Made by a program: the position numbers and the translations under genes
Shown: in pieces, positions 1 through 8,316 of the stretch
Numbering within the stretch: position 1 is the first letter of the stretch
Layout: every line of letters begins with the position of its first letter
The notes under the pieces: generated by a model
What the model was told of the DNA's origin: nothing
Seen by the model: the letters and a program-made list of their open reading frames with translations, nothing else
Databases searched by the model: none
Assembly (NCBI GenBank): GCA_036563245.1
Contig: DATCMU010000030.1
Location: 1 to 64,000, forward strand
Direction: 5' to 3'
From: DATCMU01 sp036563245
GTDB taxonomy: Bacteria; Pseudomonadota; Alphaproteobacteria; Rhizobiales; Devosiaceae
DNA: 64,000 nt

Positions 1-2
1 AG

Positions 3-1997
3 GCGGCGGCCGATGCCATGCCGCACAACCCCTCGCAGGAGTCCGCGCCGGCGCCGGCACGCAAAGGCGCGAGCCCCTCCGACGACACCGCACAATGGCG
101 CGCCGACACAGATCACGTGGATATCCCGGAAAACGGGCTCGAGGATGATTCCGCCAAAATGCAGCGGAGCACGGCGGGCAGGCTTGCCTCGCCCGATCCG
201 GACAACCTGCTTGCCGAGGCAACTCGCCAGATCGCCGAAGCGAGCCGCCGGAAAGTTTTTTCGGAGGCGCCAAAATTTGGCCGCGCCGACGAGACCCGCC
301 CGCCAAAGCCACGCTCGACGCTCGAGAGCGAGCCGGTTGCGCCTCGACCAACAGGACACATCGACCTGCCCGATGCGGAATATGCCCAGGCATCGGGGGA
401 ACCTGAGGACAAACAGCCCCAGGCGAGCCGCAACGCGTTTATCGCCGCAGCCCGCAAGGCCGCCCAACGCAACCAGGTCGAGGCCAGCGAATCCCGTTCG
501 CTGATCGGGCGCGCATTCTCGCGCCTCAACGCCCGGGCGCATTCGGCTCCGGAACGTGTCGATGAGCCGGAGCCCGAACCCATCGAGCCGGTCTCGAGCA
601 CAATGAAAACCGAGGTCGCGGTCCCGCTCGAAGAAACCGATCCGGACGCCCCCGAGCGCGCCGAAGACGATACGGTTGACCCCGTGATCGCCGAAGAGGA
701 CGAGCCCGATCGCGAGAGCTTTCTGAGCCGCAACCGTCGCCCGATTCTTCTGGCGGCGACCCTTGCGGCGGCGGGGATGCTGACCCTCAATCTCGTCGGG
801 CAAAGGATTGCCCAGCACCCCGCGACCGCGCCGCAAGCGGCAAAGACGAGTGAAACAGAAGCGTTGCCAGCGCCGATCCGCCAGGTTGGCGGGCAGAGGA
901 CCAGCTCGCTCGACAGCATCCGCACCGGAAGCATCAATGCGGTGACAGGCGCCGCTCCCACCTCCATCGACCAGAACGTGTTGCCCACCGATCCCACGCG
1001 CATGCAGGCGATTGATCCATTTGGCGCCAACGCACCGGCAACCGAGATCCGGCCTGCTTCGGTGGTTGCACCTGCGACCGGCACCGCGAACCTTGCGACG
1101 CCCGTTACCGCGCCTTCCATGCCAGAAGCCAAAGCCCCGGCAATCGAACTGCCCCCCGCCCAGATCGGCCCGATCGCACTGAGGCAGGCTGCGGCAAGCG
1201 GAGATGCGCGCGCGCAATTCGAAATCGGGGCGATCTACACCGAAGGCCAGGTGGTGGCCCGTGACTATGTGCTGGCATCGCAGTGGTATGAACGCGCCGC
1301 AAAGCAGGGTTTTGCGCCGGCCCAATACCGTTTGGGCAGCCTTTACGAACATGGCGACGGGGTCGACAAGGATCTGGCAAAGGCCAGCCACTGGTATGAG
1401 CTCGCTGCCGAGGCCGGCAACCGCATGGCCATGCACAATCTGGCGGCGCTCGATGCGAGCGGGGCTGTTGGCAAGCAGGATTTCGGCGCGGCGGCGAAGT
1501 GGTTCGAGAAGGCGGCCCAACAGGGGCTCAAGGACAGCCAGTTCAACCTGGGCATGCTTTACGCGCGCGGGCTGGGCGTGCCGCAAAACCTGATCCAGTC
1601 CTACAAATGGTTCGCCATCGCCGCGGAAACCGGCGACAAGGACGCCGCCAAGGCGCGCGACGACGTGGCGCGGTCCCTCGATGCGGACAAGATGAACCAG
1701 GCGCAGGCGGAAGTTGCGGCATGGAAGCCTGCGGCCATCGACATCAAGGCGAATTTTGCGCCCATCGGGACCTGGTCGAAGGACTTCGATCCCGGCAAGA
1801 CGATTGCGACAAAAGAGGTGGTCCAGCGGGTGCAGGAGGCGCTGGGACGGCTCGGTTTCGATGCAGGCACGGCGGATGGCATGATGGGCCCCAAGACCAC
1901 CGAGGCCATCAGGCAATTCGAGGCGGCCACCGGCATGAGCGAGAGTGGCGCGGTCAACCCGCGACTCCTTGCGGTACTGGGCAGCCAACCGGTCTGA
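3..1997 (+). CDS. Sel1-repeat and peptidoglycan-binding membrane protein (5' end beyond window)
   Basis: The frame is open to the left edge of the window (an ATG lies at 18 but the codons before it contain no stop), so this is probably the C-terminal part of a longer protein. Reading from 18 there is an acidic, low-complexity cytoplasmic stretch, one membrane segment near residues 241-262 (following an RNRR basic anchor), a Pro/Ala-rich linker, about four to five Sel1/TPR-like repeats (roughly residues 386-548, with GA...YTEG, LGSLYEHGDGV and LGMLYARGLGV blocks) and a C-terminal peptidoglycan-binding type 1 domain (about 598-656, VQEALGRLGFDAG). This order matches the polarity/localisation factor PodJ and related Rhizobiales proteins; a role at the cell pole or in envelope organisation is inferred from that architecture only. 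Confidence 0.8.
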   Translation, partial: AAADAMPHNPSQESAPAPARKGASPSDDTAQWRADTDHVDIPENGLEDDSAKMQRSTAGRLASPDPDNLLAEATRQIAEASRRKVFSEAPKFGRADETRPPKPRSTLESEPVAPRPTGHIDLPDAEYAQASGEPEDKQPQASRNAFIAAARKAAQRNQVEASESRSLIGRAFSRLNARAHSAPERVDEPEPEPIEPVSSTMKTEVAVPLEETDPDAPERAEDDTVDPVIAEEDEPDRESFLSRNRRPILLAATLAAAGMLTLNLVGQRIAQHPATAPQAAKTSETEALPAPIRQVGGQRTSSLDSIRTGSINAVTGAAPTSIDQNVLPTDPTRMQAIDPFGANAPATEIRPASVVAPATGTANLATPVTAPSMPEAKAPAIELPPAQIGPIALRQAAASGDARAQFEIGAIYTEGQVVARDYVLASQWYERAAKQGFAPAQYRLGSLYEHGDGVDKDLAKASHWYELAAEAGNRMAMHNLAALDASGAVGKQDFGAAAKWFEKAAQQGLKDSQFNLGMLYARGLGVPQNLIQSYKWFAIAAETGDKDAAKARDDVARSLDADKMNQAQAEVAAWKPAAIDIKANFAPIGTWSKDFDPGKTIATKEVVQRVQEALGRLGFDAGTADGMMGPKTTEAIRQFEAATGMSESGAVNPRLLAVLGSQPV

Positions 1998-2087
1998 CGG
2001 ACGCGGGACGGGGGCCTGCGCGTTGACAGTTTCAGGGTACGGCGCGCAACAATGCCGGACCCACTTCGCCGACACCGGAACCCTGCC

Positions 2088-3023
2088 GTGCAGATCTATC
2101 TTCCGATCGCGGAACTCTCGCTCAACCTCTTCTTCCTGATCGGAATTGGCGGCGCTGTGGGCTTTCTGTCCGGCCTGTTCGGTGTGGGTGGCGGTTTTCT
2201 GCTCACCCCCTTGCTCATCTTCGCCGGAATTCCGCCTTCGGTAGCCGTGGCCTCGGTCACTGGGCAAGTGGTGGCGGCCTCGACCTCGGGTGTCCTTTCC
2301 TACTGGCGGCGCGGCGCGATCGATCTCAAGCTCGCCACCTTTCTCGCCGCGGCGGGGGTGATTGGCGCCTTCATCGGCGTGCTGACCTTTTCCGCCCTGC
2401 GTTCGGCGGGGCAACTCGATCTGGCCATTTCGCTCGGCTATCTGTTTTTTCTGGGGCTGATCGGGGCGCTCATGCTGTCTGAGTCGGTGCGCTCCATCGC
2501 GCGCCGGCGACAGGCAGGCGGCAACTTGCGTGAAAAGCTTCCCGGCCAGCACAACTGGGTTCACGGCCTGCCGCTGAGGGTGCGATTTCACCGCTCGCGG
2601 CTCTACATTTCGATCCTGCCGGTCATCGGGATCGGACTGGCCATCGGGTTCCTGGGGGCAGTGCTCGGCATCGGCGGCGGCTTCATTCTCGTGCCGGCCC
2701 TGATCTACATCCTGAGAGTTCCGGGCAGCGTTGTCATCGGCACTTCGCTGTTGCAGGTGCTCGCCATCATGGCCGCCTCCACGGTCCTGCACGCCGTCGA
2801 TAGCCAGAGCGTCGATTTCATACTCGCCATTTCGCTGATGGCGGGTGGCGTCGCGGGCGCGCAGTTCGGGGTGTCGGCCAGCCAATACCTGCGCGGCGAC
2901 CAATTGCGCGGCCTTCTTGCCCTGATCATCCTGGGGGTGGCGATCCGTTTCGCACTCTCTTTGCTACTGACCCCGGCGGATCCCTATTCCATGGCCGTGA
3001 TCGGTCCGGGGGGTGCGCTGTGA
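2088..3023 (+). CDS. TauE/SafE family sulfite/anion exporter-like permease
   Basis: An integral membrane protein of 311 aa with about eight hydrophobic segments and the duplicated glycine-rich signature of the TauE/SafE family (FGVGGGFLLTPLL near the N-terminus and GIGGGFILVPALI in the second half). The family is thought to export sulfite, sulfoacetate or other small sulfur anions; the substrate here is unknown. An upstream ATG at 2052 would add 12 hydrophilic residues, but the GTG at 2088 gives the usual start directly before the first membrane helix (VQIYLPIAELS). The stop overlaps the start of the next gene by four bases (GTGA), so the two are translationally coupled, as TauE/SafE and TIGR02186 genes often are in alphaproteobacteria. 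Confidence 0.85.
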   Translation: MQIYLPIAELSLNLFFLIGIGGAVGFLSGLFGVGGGFLLTPLLIFAGIPPSVAVASVTGQVVAASTSGVLSYWRRGAIDLKLATFLAAAGVIGAFIGVLTFSALRSAGQLDLAISLGYLFFLGLIGALMLSESVRSIARRRQAGGNLREKLPGQHNWVHGLPLRVRFHRSRLYISILPVIGIGLAIGFLGAVLGIGGGFILVPALIYILRVPGSVVIGTSLLQVLAIMAASTVLHAVDSQSVDFILAISLMAGGVAGAQFGVSASQYLRGDQLRGLLALIILGVAIRFALSLLLTPADPYSMAVIGPGGAL

Positions 3024-3790
3024 TCGCCCGCCTCTGCCTGGCTGTTGTGGCGCTGCTGCTCGCCTGCCCCTGCCCTGCCCTGGCGCAGAAACTGATCAGT
3101 GCGTTGTCCGATGCCCAGATCTCGATCACGTCTGGCTTTTCCGGGCACAGCCTTACCTTGTTCGGCAATGTCGAGCCGGCGATCGGATCTTCCGACCGCG
3201 TGGTCACCGGCCCATTCGACGTGGTCATCGTCATCAGCGGACCGGTCGCTGACCGGGTGGTCAGGCGCAAGGAGCGGCGCCTTGGAATATATGTGAACAC
3301 CGAAGAAGTGACCTTCAGGTCTTTCCCCACATTCTACCGCGTCCTTGCCAGCCGCAGGCTCAGCGCGATCGCGGACGAAACGACCCTTGACGAAAACGGC
3401 CTGACGCCCATGTCGATCACCATGGGTTCGGTCCCCGCCGGCACGAGCGATGCGCGCCAGTTTTCCGAACAACTGATAAGGCTGATGACCGAGGCCGACC
3501 GGATGGGCGTGGCCGAGAATGCGGTGCGGTTCCTCTCCGACACGTTCTATACCGCGCGGGCGGAACTGCCTTCGGATGTGCCCAACGGCAATTTCCTGGC
3601 CAAGACCTATGTGTTCAAGCAGGGGCAGATCGTTGCGACCCATGCCGAGGCCTTCAGGGTCCGCACAATCGGATTTGAACGGTTCGTGGGCGATGCCGCG
3701 CACAGCTATCCGCTCCTGTACGGGCTAGCCACGGTGATGGTGGGCCTGTTCACGGGCTGGCTGGGCGGCGCGTTGTTCCGACGCGCATGA
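3020..3790 (+). CDS. TIGR02186 family membrane-anchored periplasmic protein
   Basis: 256 aa, GTG start overlapping the TauE/SafE stop codon. It has a cleavable signal peptide (MIARLCLAVVALLLACPCPALAQ), a periplasmic body of about 205 residues and a C-terminal membrane helix (LATVMVGLFTGWLGGALF) followed by RRA. The start of the mature protein (ALSDAQISITSGFSG) is typical of the conserved TIGR02186 family, which is found beside TauE/SafE permeases in Rhizobiales. No biochemical function is established for the family; the coupling suggests an accessory subunit of the exporter. Confidence 0.8.
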   Translation: MIARLCLAVVALLLACPCPALAQKLISALSDAQISITSGFSGHSLTLFGNVEPAIGSSDRVVTGPFDVVIVISGPVADRVVRRKERRLGIYVNTEEVTFRSFPTFYRVLASRRLSAIADETTLDENGLTPMSITMGSVPAGTSDARQFSEQLIRLMTEADRMGVAENAVRFLSDTFYTARAELPSDVPNGNFLAKTYVFKQGQIVATHAEAFRVRTIGFERFVGDAAHSYPLLYGLATVMVGLFTGWLGGALFRRA

Positions 3791-3862
3791 CCGCAGCCAA
3801 TTCGCCAATTCGCAGCGAAAATCCGCTTCGCGAACCTGTCCGCGATGGACTAGTCTGAGCAC

Positions 3863-4321
3863 ATGGCTAGCTCATCCGGTTTCTGGTCCCGCATCGTCAC
3901 GCTCACCGCTTTCGCCGGCTGGCTGCCATTTCTGGCGGGCCTTGCGCTGACGCTCTATCCGCCGTTTCTGCCAATTACACAAACCGTGTTCGAACGCGCC
4001 ATGCTCGGCTATGGCGTGCTGATCCTTGGATTCCTCGGCGGGGTGCGCTGGGGCATTCGCCTGCAAGGCGGCGCCGGATCGGATCTGACCTATGTCGTGG
4101 GCATCATCGGATCGGTGCTCGGGTTCTTCGTCCTGCTGATGCCGTATGAATTCGGGCTTGCCGTGCTCACGGTCGCGTTCGGGGCGCAAGGGGCCTGGGA
4201 TGTCTGGTCCGGCCTGCAGGGCGGCGTGCCGCAATCCTACGCGCGGCTTCGCAGCCTGATGACCTGGCTGGTCTGTCTTACCCTCATCGCCATACTGGCC
4301 GCGCGCGCCGTGACGCCCTGA
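3863..4321 (+). CDS. DUF3429 domain-containing membrane protein
   Basis: 152 aa with four to five hydrophobic segments and the motif GFLGGVRWGI, the hallmark of DUF3429 inner-membrane proteins of unknown function. It stands alone, 72 bases after the TIGR02186 gene and convergent with the PdeM gene, whose stop is 9 bases away. No RBS better than a weak purine stretch is seen ahead of the ATG. Confidence 0.8.
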   Translation: MASSSGFWSRIVTLTAFAGWLPFLAGLALTLYPPFLPITQTVFERAMLGYGVLILGFLGGVRWGIRLQGGAGSDLTYVVGIIGSVLGFFVLLMPYEFGLAVLTVAFGAQGAWDVWSGLQGGVPQSYARLRSLMTWLVCLTLIAILAARAVTP

Positions 4322-4330
4322 GAAGGCTTT

Positions 4331-5050
4331 TCAGCCGGCGACGAGGCGCCTGGGGCTGACCGGATACAGGCGGTCCCTGCCCAGCATCACAACCTGCAGC
4401 CCAGCGCGGTCGAACAGCCCGGAAAACGCAGGCGACAAGACATTGAGGCTGCCGGTCGCCGACCCATAGGCGGGCAGAAGCATCAAGCGCTCGTCATGAA
4501 CAAAGCATGCCCGGCGCACCGAGCGCCCATTGATCAGAACCCTGGCGGCCGGGTGCAGATGACCGGCCACAATCCCGGCGGAACGCCGTTGCGGCTCATG
4601 CACGAGGCGCAGTCCGTCCAGCAGCAGTTCGGCGCAGCAATCGCCCCCGATCCCGTGCGGGCTTGGATCGTGATTTCCGGAAATCCAGGTCCAGCGCGTG
4701 CGTTCGAGCATGCGATCGATCCGCGCCCGGTCATGCGGCAGGAGACTCGTCGTACCTTCGTCGCGGTGGAAACTGTCGCCAAGCGCAATCACGCGGCGTG
4801 CGCCGGTCCGCTCGATATCCGCTTCGAGGCGCGAAAGCGTCATGCCCGTGTCATATGGTGGCAATAGCCGGCCCGCGCGCGCGAAGGACGACATCTTCTC
4901 AAGGTGCAGGTCGGCGACGAGAAGCGCTTCGTGCGCAGGCCAGAACAGCGCCCCTGACGTCAAGGGCTCGAAGGCATGGCCGCGGAAGCGGACAACGACC
5001 GTATCCGCGTCCTCGGCCTCCCCGATCTTCGCCGCGTTCTGCGCGCTCAC
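4331..5050 (-). CDS. pdeM: Ligase-associated DNA damage response endonuclease PdeM
   Basis: 239 aa calcineurin-like metallophosphoesterase. The metal-binding motifs are in order: ADLHLEK (DxH), GDSFHRDE (GD), GNHD and GHLHP. PdeM proteins accompany the ligase-associated DEXH helicase in bacterial repair operons and are thought to process DNA ends. I chose the GTG at 5050 because it overlaps the helicase stop codon as GTGA and gives the usual family length; a longer frame upstream lies wholly inside the helicase gene and is not credible. The ATP-dependent ligase and exonuclease that usually complete this module are absent from the window. Confidence 0.85.
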   Translation of the reverse strand: MSAQNAAKIGEAEDADTVVVRFRGHAFEPLTSGALFWPAHEALLVADLHLEKMSSFARAGRLLPPYDTGMTLSRLEADIERTGARRVIALGDSFHRDEGTTSLLPHDRARIDRMLERTRWTWISGNHDPSPHGIGGDCCAELLLDGLRLVHEPQRRSAGIVAGHLHPAARVLINGRSVRRACFVHDERLMLLPAYGSATGSLNVLSPAFSGLFDRAGLQVVMLGRDRLYPVSPRRLVAG

Positions 5051-7560
5051 CGGCCCATGGCCTCCCTGATCAGTTCGTCGGCGGCTTCCGCCATGGCGCT
5101 TTCGCGCCCTTCGCCGAAGATCGGCTCCTTGCCGATCTCCAGCATCACGGGTACCGCAAGTGGCGAGATTCGGTCGAGCGGTTTGTGCAGGATGTGGCGC
5201 CGGATGCGCCTGAGGAATTCCCCCAGGCGCCGGATGTCGAGCAGGCCGCGTGCCGCGTCGCGCCGTGTCGCCTCGATCAGGATATGGTCGGGCTCGTGCT
5301 GGTAGAGCACATCGTAGATCAGGTCCGCGGACATCGTCATTTGCCGCCCGGACTTTTCCTTGCCCGGATGCCGGCGCTCGATCAGCCCGGAGATGATCGC
5401 GCAATTACGGAAGGTGCGCTTCATCAGGCTCGACTCGTCAAGCCAGGCTTCAAGGTCGTCTCCCAGCATGTCCTCGGCAAACAGGTCGTCGAGGGACAAC
5501 CGGCCGCTGGTCGTCAGCATGCCCAGATCCCCCACCGCCCAGATTGCCAGCGCGTACTCGGAAGCAACGAAGCCGAGCGGCCGGGCGCGCGCCCTTTCGA
5601 GCCGCCGCGTGAGCAGCATGCCAAGGGTCTGGTGCGCGATCCGTCCCTCGAACGGGTAGCACACGAGGTAGTGCTTGTCGGCGCGCGGAAAGGTCTCCAC
5701 CAGAAGGCTGTTCTTTCCAGGCAGCGTGGAAACGGCGCGCTGCAACTCCAACCAGTCGGATACCTGACCGGGCAATGCCCTCCAGCCCTCGGGATCGGCC
5801 AGCATGGCGCGCACGCGCTCGGCAAGATAGGTCGAGAGCGGAAACTTGCCGCCCATGTAGGCGGGTATGCGCGGATCACGGGCGAAGCTGCGCGACACAT
5901 AGGCCTCGTCCTCGCGCATGGCCTCGAACGCGACGATCTCGCCACCGAATACGAAAGTGTCTCCCGGCACCAGCTGGTCGATGAAATACTCCTCGATTTC
6001 GCCGAGTACCCTGCCCCCACGACCTATCGGTCCGGTGGTGAGGCCGCGTTTCTGGCCGCGTCCGCGTACGAGGCGCACCTTGACCATCGGCTCCTCAACG
6101 ATAGTCCCGACATTGAGCCGGTATTGTTGCGCAACCGCTGGATTGGCGATGCGCCACAACCCCTCCGGGGTTTTCCTCAGCCGCGCGAACCGCTCATAGG
6201 CGCGCAGCGCATACCCGCCCGTGGCCACGAAATCGAGCACGCGATCAAAGCGTTGCCGGCCAAGGTCCCGATAGGGCCAGGCGCTGGTGACCTCCGCGAA
6301 CAGGGTGTCCGCATCGAACGGCCCGCTGCAGGCACGGCCCAGGACGTGCTGGGCCAGCACGTCGAGGCCTCCGTCGGCCGGGTCCTCGGAATCCTGCTGC
6401 CCCTCGTTGACCGCCTCGAGCGCCGCCTCGCATTCAAGCACCTCGAAGCGGTTGGCCGGCACGAACAGGGCACGCGACGGCTCGTCGAGCCGGTGGTTGG
6501 CACGGCCAATGCGCTGCAGCATGCGCGATGCGCCCTTGGGAGCGCCGATCTGGATGACGAGGTCCACGTCACCCCAATCGATGCCCAGGTCGAGGGTCGA
6601 GGTGCACACAACCGCCCTCAACCTGCCCGCGACCATGGCGCTTTCCACCTTGCGCCGCTGCTCGACATCAAGCGACCCGTGGTGCAGGGCGATGGGCAGG
6701 TCGTCCACATTGATCGCCCAGAGGCCCTGGAACAGCATTTCGGCTTGCGAACGGGTGTTCACGAAAACCAGCGAGGTGCCATTCGCCTTGATGATCTCGT
6801 AAAGTTCGGGGATCGCATAGTTTGCCGAGTGGCCAGCCCAGGGAATGCGGGTATCACTCGAAAGGATCGAGAGTTCGGGTTTTGCGCCGCCCTTGGCGGT
6901 GATCAGGCGCGCGGCGCGTGGAGCGAGTGGCGCGGCGAGCCAATCGGCCAGCATTGCGGGCTGGGCGACCGTTGCGCTGAGCCCGGTCATCTTCAGGTCC
7001 GGCGCGAGCCGGGCAAGCCGCGCGATACCGAGTGCCAGAAGGTCGCCGCGCTTGGAGGTGACCAGCGCGTGCAATTCGTCGAGCACCACGCGCCTGAGGG
7101 TCGAGAACAGTTTCGCGCTTTCCGGGTGGCTGAGCAGAAGGGCCAGCTGTTCGGGCGTGGTCAGCAGGATATCGGGCGGATCGAAACGCTGGCGCTGGCG
7201 CCTTGAGGCCGGTGTGTCGCCGGTGCGCGTTTCGACACGGATCTTGAGACCCATTTCCCCGATCGGGTCGGTGAGGTTGCGCGCGACGTCCACCGCCAGG
7301 GCCTTGAGCGGCGAGAGGTAGAGGGTGTGCAGACCCTGGCCCTTCCCCTCGATCAGGTCGTCCAGGGTGGGCAGAAAGCCGGCCAGGGTCTTGCCCGCGC
7401 CGGTCGGTGCGATCAGCAGGGCCGATTCGCCCGCACTGTGCGCCTCAAGCACATCGAGCTGATGGCGACGCGGCGCCCAGCCGCGCTCTGCGAACCAGGC
7501 AGCGATTCTATCGGGCAGGACCGGATCCGGGCGGTGCTCCACGTCGTCTCGTTCCCTCAA
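5047..7560 (-). CDS. Ligase-associated DNA damage response DEXH-box helicase (Lhr-like, superfamily 2)
   Basis: 837 aa SF2 helicase. Motif I APTGAGKT is at residues 51-58, the DELH box at 161-164, and motif III/SAT-like LSATVAQP and motif VI QRIGRANH are present; a long C-terminal region follows, as in Lhr-type helicases. Its length and the coupled pdeM gene identify it as the helicase of the ligase-associated repair module. It is divergent from the DUF6460 gene with an 81-base intergenic region. A later in-frame start is possible, but the ATG at 7560 leaves only about 30 residues before the helicase core, which is normal. Confidence 0.88.
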   Translation of the reverse strand: MRERDDVEHRPDPVLPDRIAAWFAERGWAPRRHQLDVLEAHSAGESALLIAPTGAGKTLAGFLPTLDDLIEGKGQGLHTLYLSPLKALAVDVARNLTDPIGEMGLKIRVETRTGDTPASRRQRQRFDPPDILLTTPEQLALLLSHPESAKLFSTLRRVVLDELHALVTSKRGDLLALGIARLARLAPDLKMTGLSATVAQPAMLADWLAAPLAPRAARLITAKGGAKPELSILSSDTRIPWAGHSANYAIPELYEIIKANGTSLVFVNTRSQAEMLFQGLWAINVDDLPIALHHGSLDVEQRRKVESAMVAGRLRAVVCTSTLDLGIDWGDVDLVIQIGAPKGASRMLQRIGRANHRLDEPSRALFVPANRFEVLECEAALEAVNEGQQDSEDPADGGLDVLAQHVLGRACSGPFDADTLFAEVTSAWPYRDLGRQRFDRVLDFVATGGYALRAYERFARLRKTPEGLWRIANPAVAQQYRLNVGTIVEEPMVKVRLVRGRGQKRGLTTGPIGRGGRVLGEIEEYFIDQLVPGDTFVFGGEIVAFEAMREDEAYVSRSFARDPRIPAYMGGKFPLSTYLAERVRAMLADPEGWRALPGQVSDWLELQRAVSTLPGKNSLLVETFPRADKHYLVCYPFEGRIAHQTLGMLLTRRLERARARPLGFVASEYALAIWAVGDLGMLTTSGRLSLDDLFAEDMLGDDLEAWLDESSLMKRTFRNCAIISGLIERRHPGKEKSGRQMTMSADLIYDVLYQHEPDHILIEATRRDAARGLLDIRRLGEFLRRIRRHILHKPLDRISPLAVPVMLEIGKEPIFGEGRESAMAEAADELIREAMGR

Positions 7561-7641
7561 GGGCTACACGGCCCGCACTTTGCGTTCTATATCTTGCCAG
7601 GTGCCAATCCGCGCCGCCCGGACAGATCGAAAGCCATTGCG

Positions 7642-7956
7642 ATGAGCCAACACGACGAACAGCTTGAGGACAAGCCCGATCTCCTGACCCAGCTCCTGGG
7701 CGACCGGCCGAGCCGCGTCATCTGGCGGCTCGTCATTGTCTCGCTGGTCGTGGGCTTTGCGATGTCGGTGTTCGGCATCAGCCCCGTGGGCCTCTGGCGT
7801 GCTCTCAACGACTTCATCAACGGCATATGGGCCAATGGCGCCGAAACGATCCGGACCGTCATCGGATACATTGCGACAGGTGCGCTGGTCGTGGTCCCGG
7901 TCTGGCTGATCCTGAGGATCATCGGCCCGCGCGGCCGCAAGCGGGCGGACCGCTAG
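7642..7956 (+). CDS. DUF6460-type small membrane protein
   Basis: 104 aa protein with a charged N-terminus (QHDEQLEDKPDLLTQLLG) and two hydrophobic helices (VIWRLVIVSLVVGFAMSVFG and TGALVVVPVWLILRIIG) ending in a basic tail. It resembles a short, conserved Rhizobiales membrane protein (DUF6460 type) of unknown function. The frame is open further upstream, but the ATG at 7642 begins the conserved part; the longer reading would run into the helicase promoter region. It overlaps the convergent dodecin gene by four bases. Confidence 0.7.
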   Translation: MSQHDEQLEDKPDLLTQLLGDRPSRVIWRLVIVSLVVGFAMSVFGISPVGLWRALNDFINGIWANGAETIRTVIGYIATGALVVVPVWLILRIIGPRGRKRADR

Positions 7957-8174
7957 GCCGTCGGATCCTCGAGGCGGAAGCCGACCTTCATCGTGACCTG
8001 GTAATGGGCGACCTTGCCGTCTTCCACATGACCGCGGATCTGTTCCACCTCGAACCAGTCCAGGTGCTTGAGCGTCTTGTTGGCGCGGGCAATCGCGGTC
8101 TCTATGGCATCGGTCACCGACGTGGTCGAACTGCCCACGAGTTCGACTTTCTTGTAGACGTGATCGGATTTCAT
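7953..8174 (-). CDS. Dodecin family flavin-binding protein
   Basis: 73 aa, the usual dodecin size. The pattern HVYKKVELVGSS...AIARANKTLKHLDWFEVEQIRG...GKVAHYQVTMKVGFRLED matches dodecin, a dodecameric flavin storage and buffering protein; the central Trp (DWFEVEQIRG) is the residue that stacks on the flavin. Two ATGs are in frame, at 8180 and 8174; GGGAGA sits too close to the first and at a normal distance from the second, so 8174 is preferred. Confidence 0.85.
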   Translation of the reverse strand: MKSDHVYKKVELVGSSTTSVTDAIETAIARANKTLKHLDWFEVEQIRGHVEDGKVAHYQVTMKVGFRLEDPTA

Positions 8175-8316
8175 GGCCATTTCTCCCGTTTTGGCGATCG
8201 GCGCGGGCGAAGGCCTGGCGCGCGAACGTCCTTCGAACTTGTGTCCCGGCCGGTTGTGCTGTCAAGCAACACCCCGCGCCTCGCCTCCGCGTGGCAATGC
8301 CCCTTTGAGCCCTGGA

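Noticed and set aside
4663..7206. An 847-codon open frame on the plus strand opposite the DEXH helicase
   Set aside because: The minus-strand helicase has all motifs; the plus frame is an antisense shadow with Arg/Gly/Ala-rich composition.
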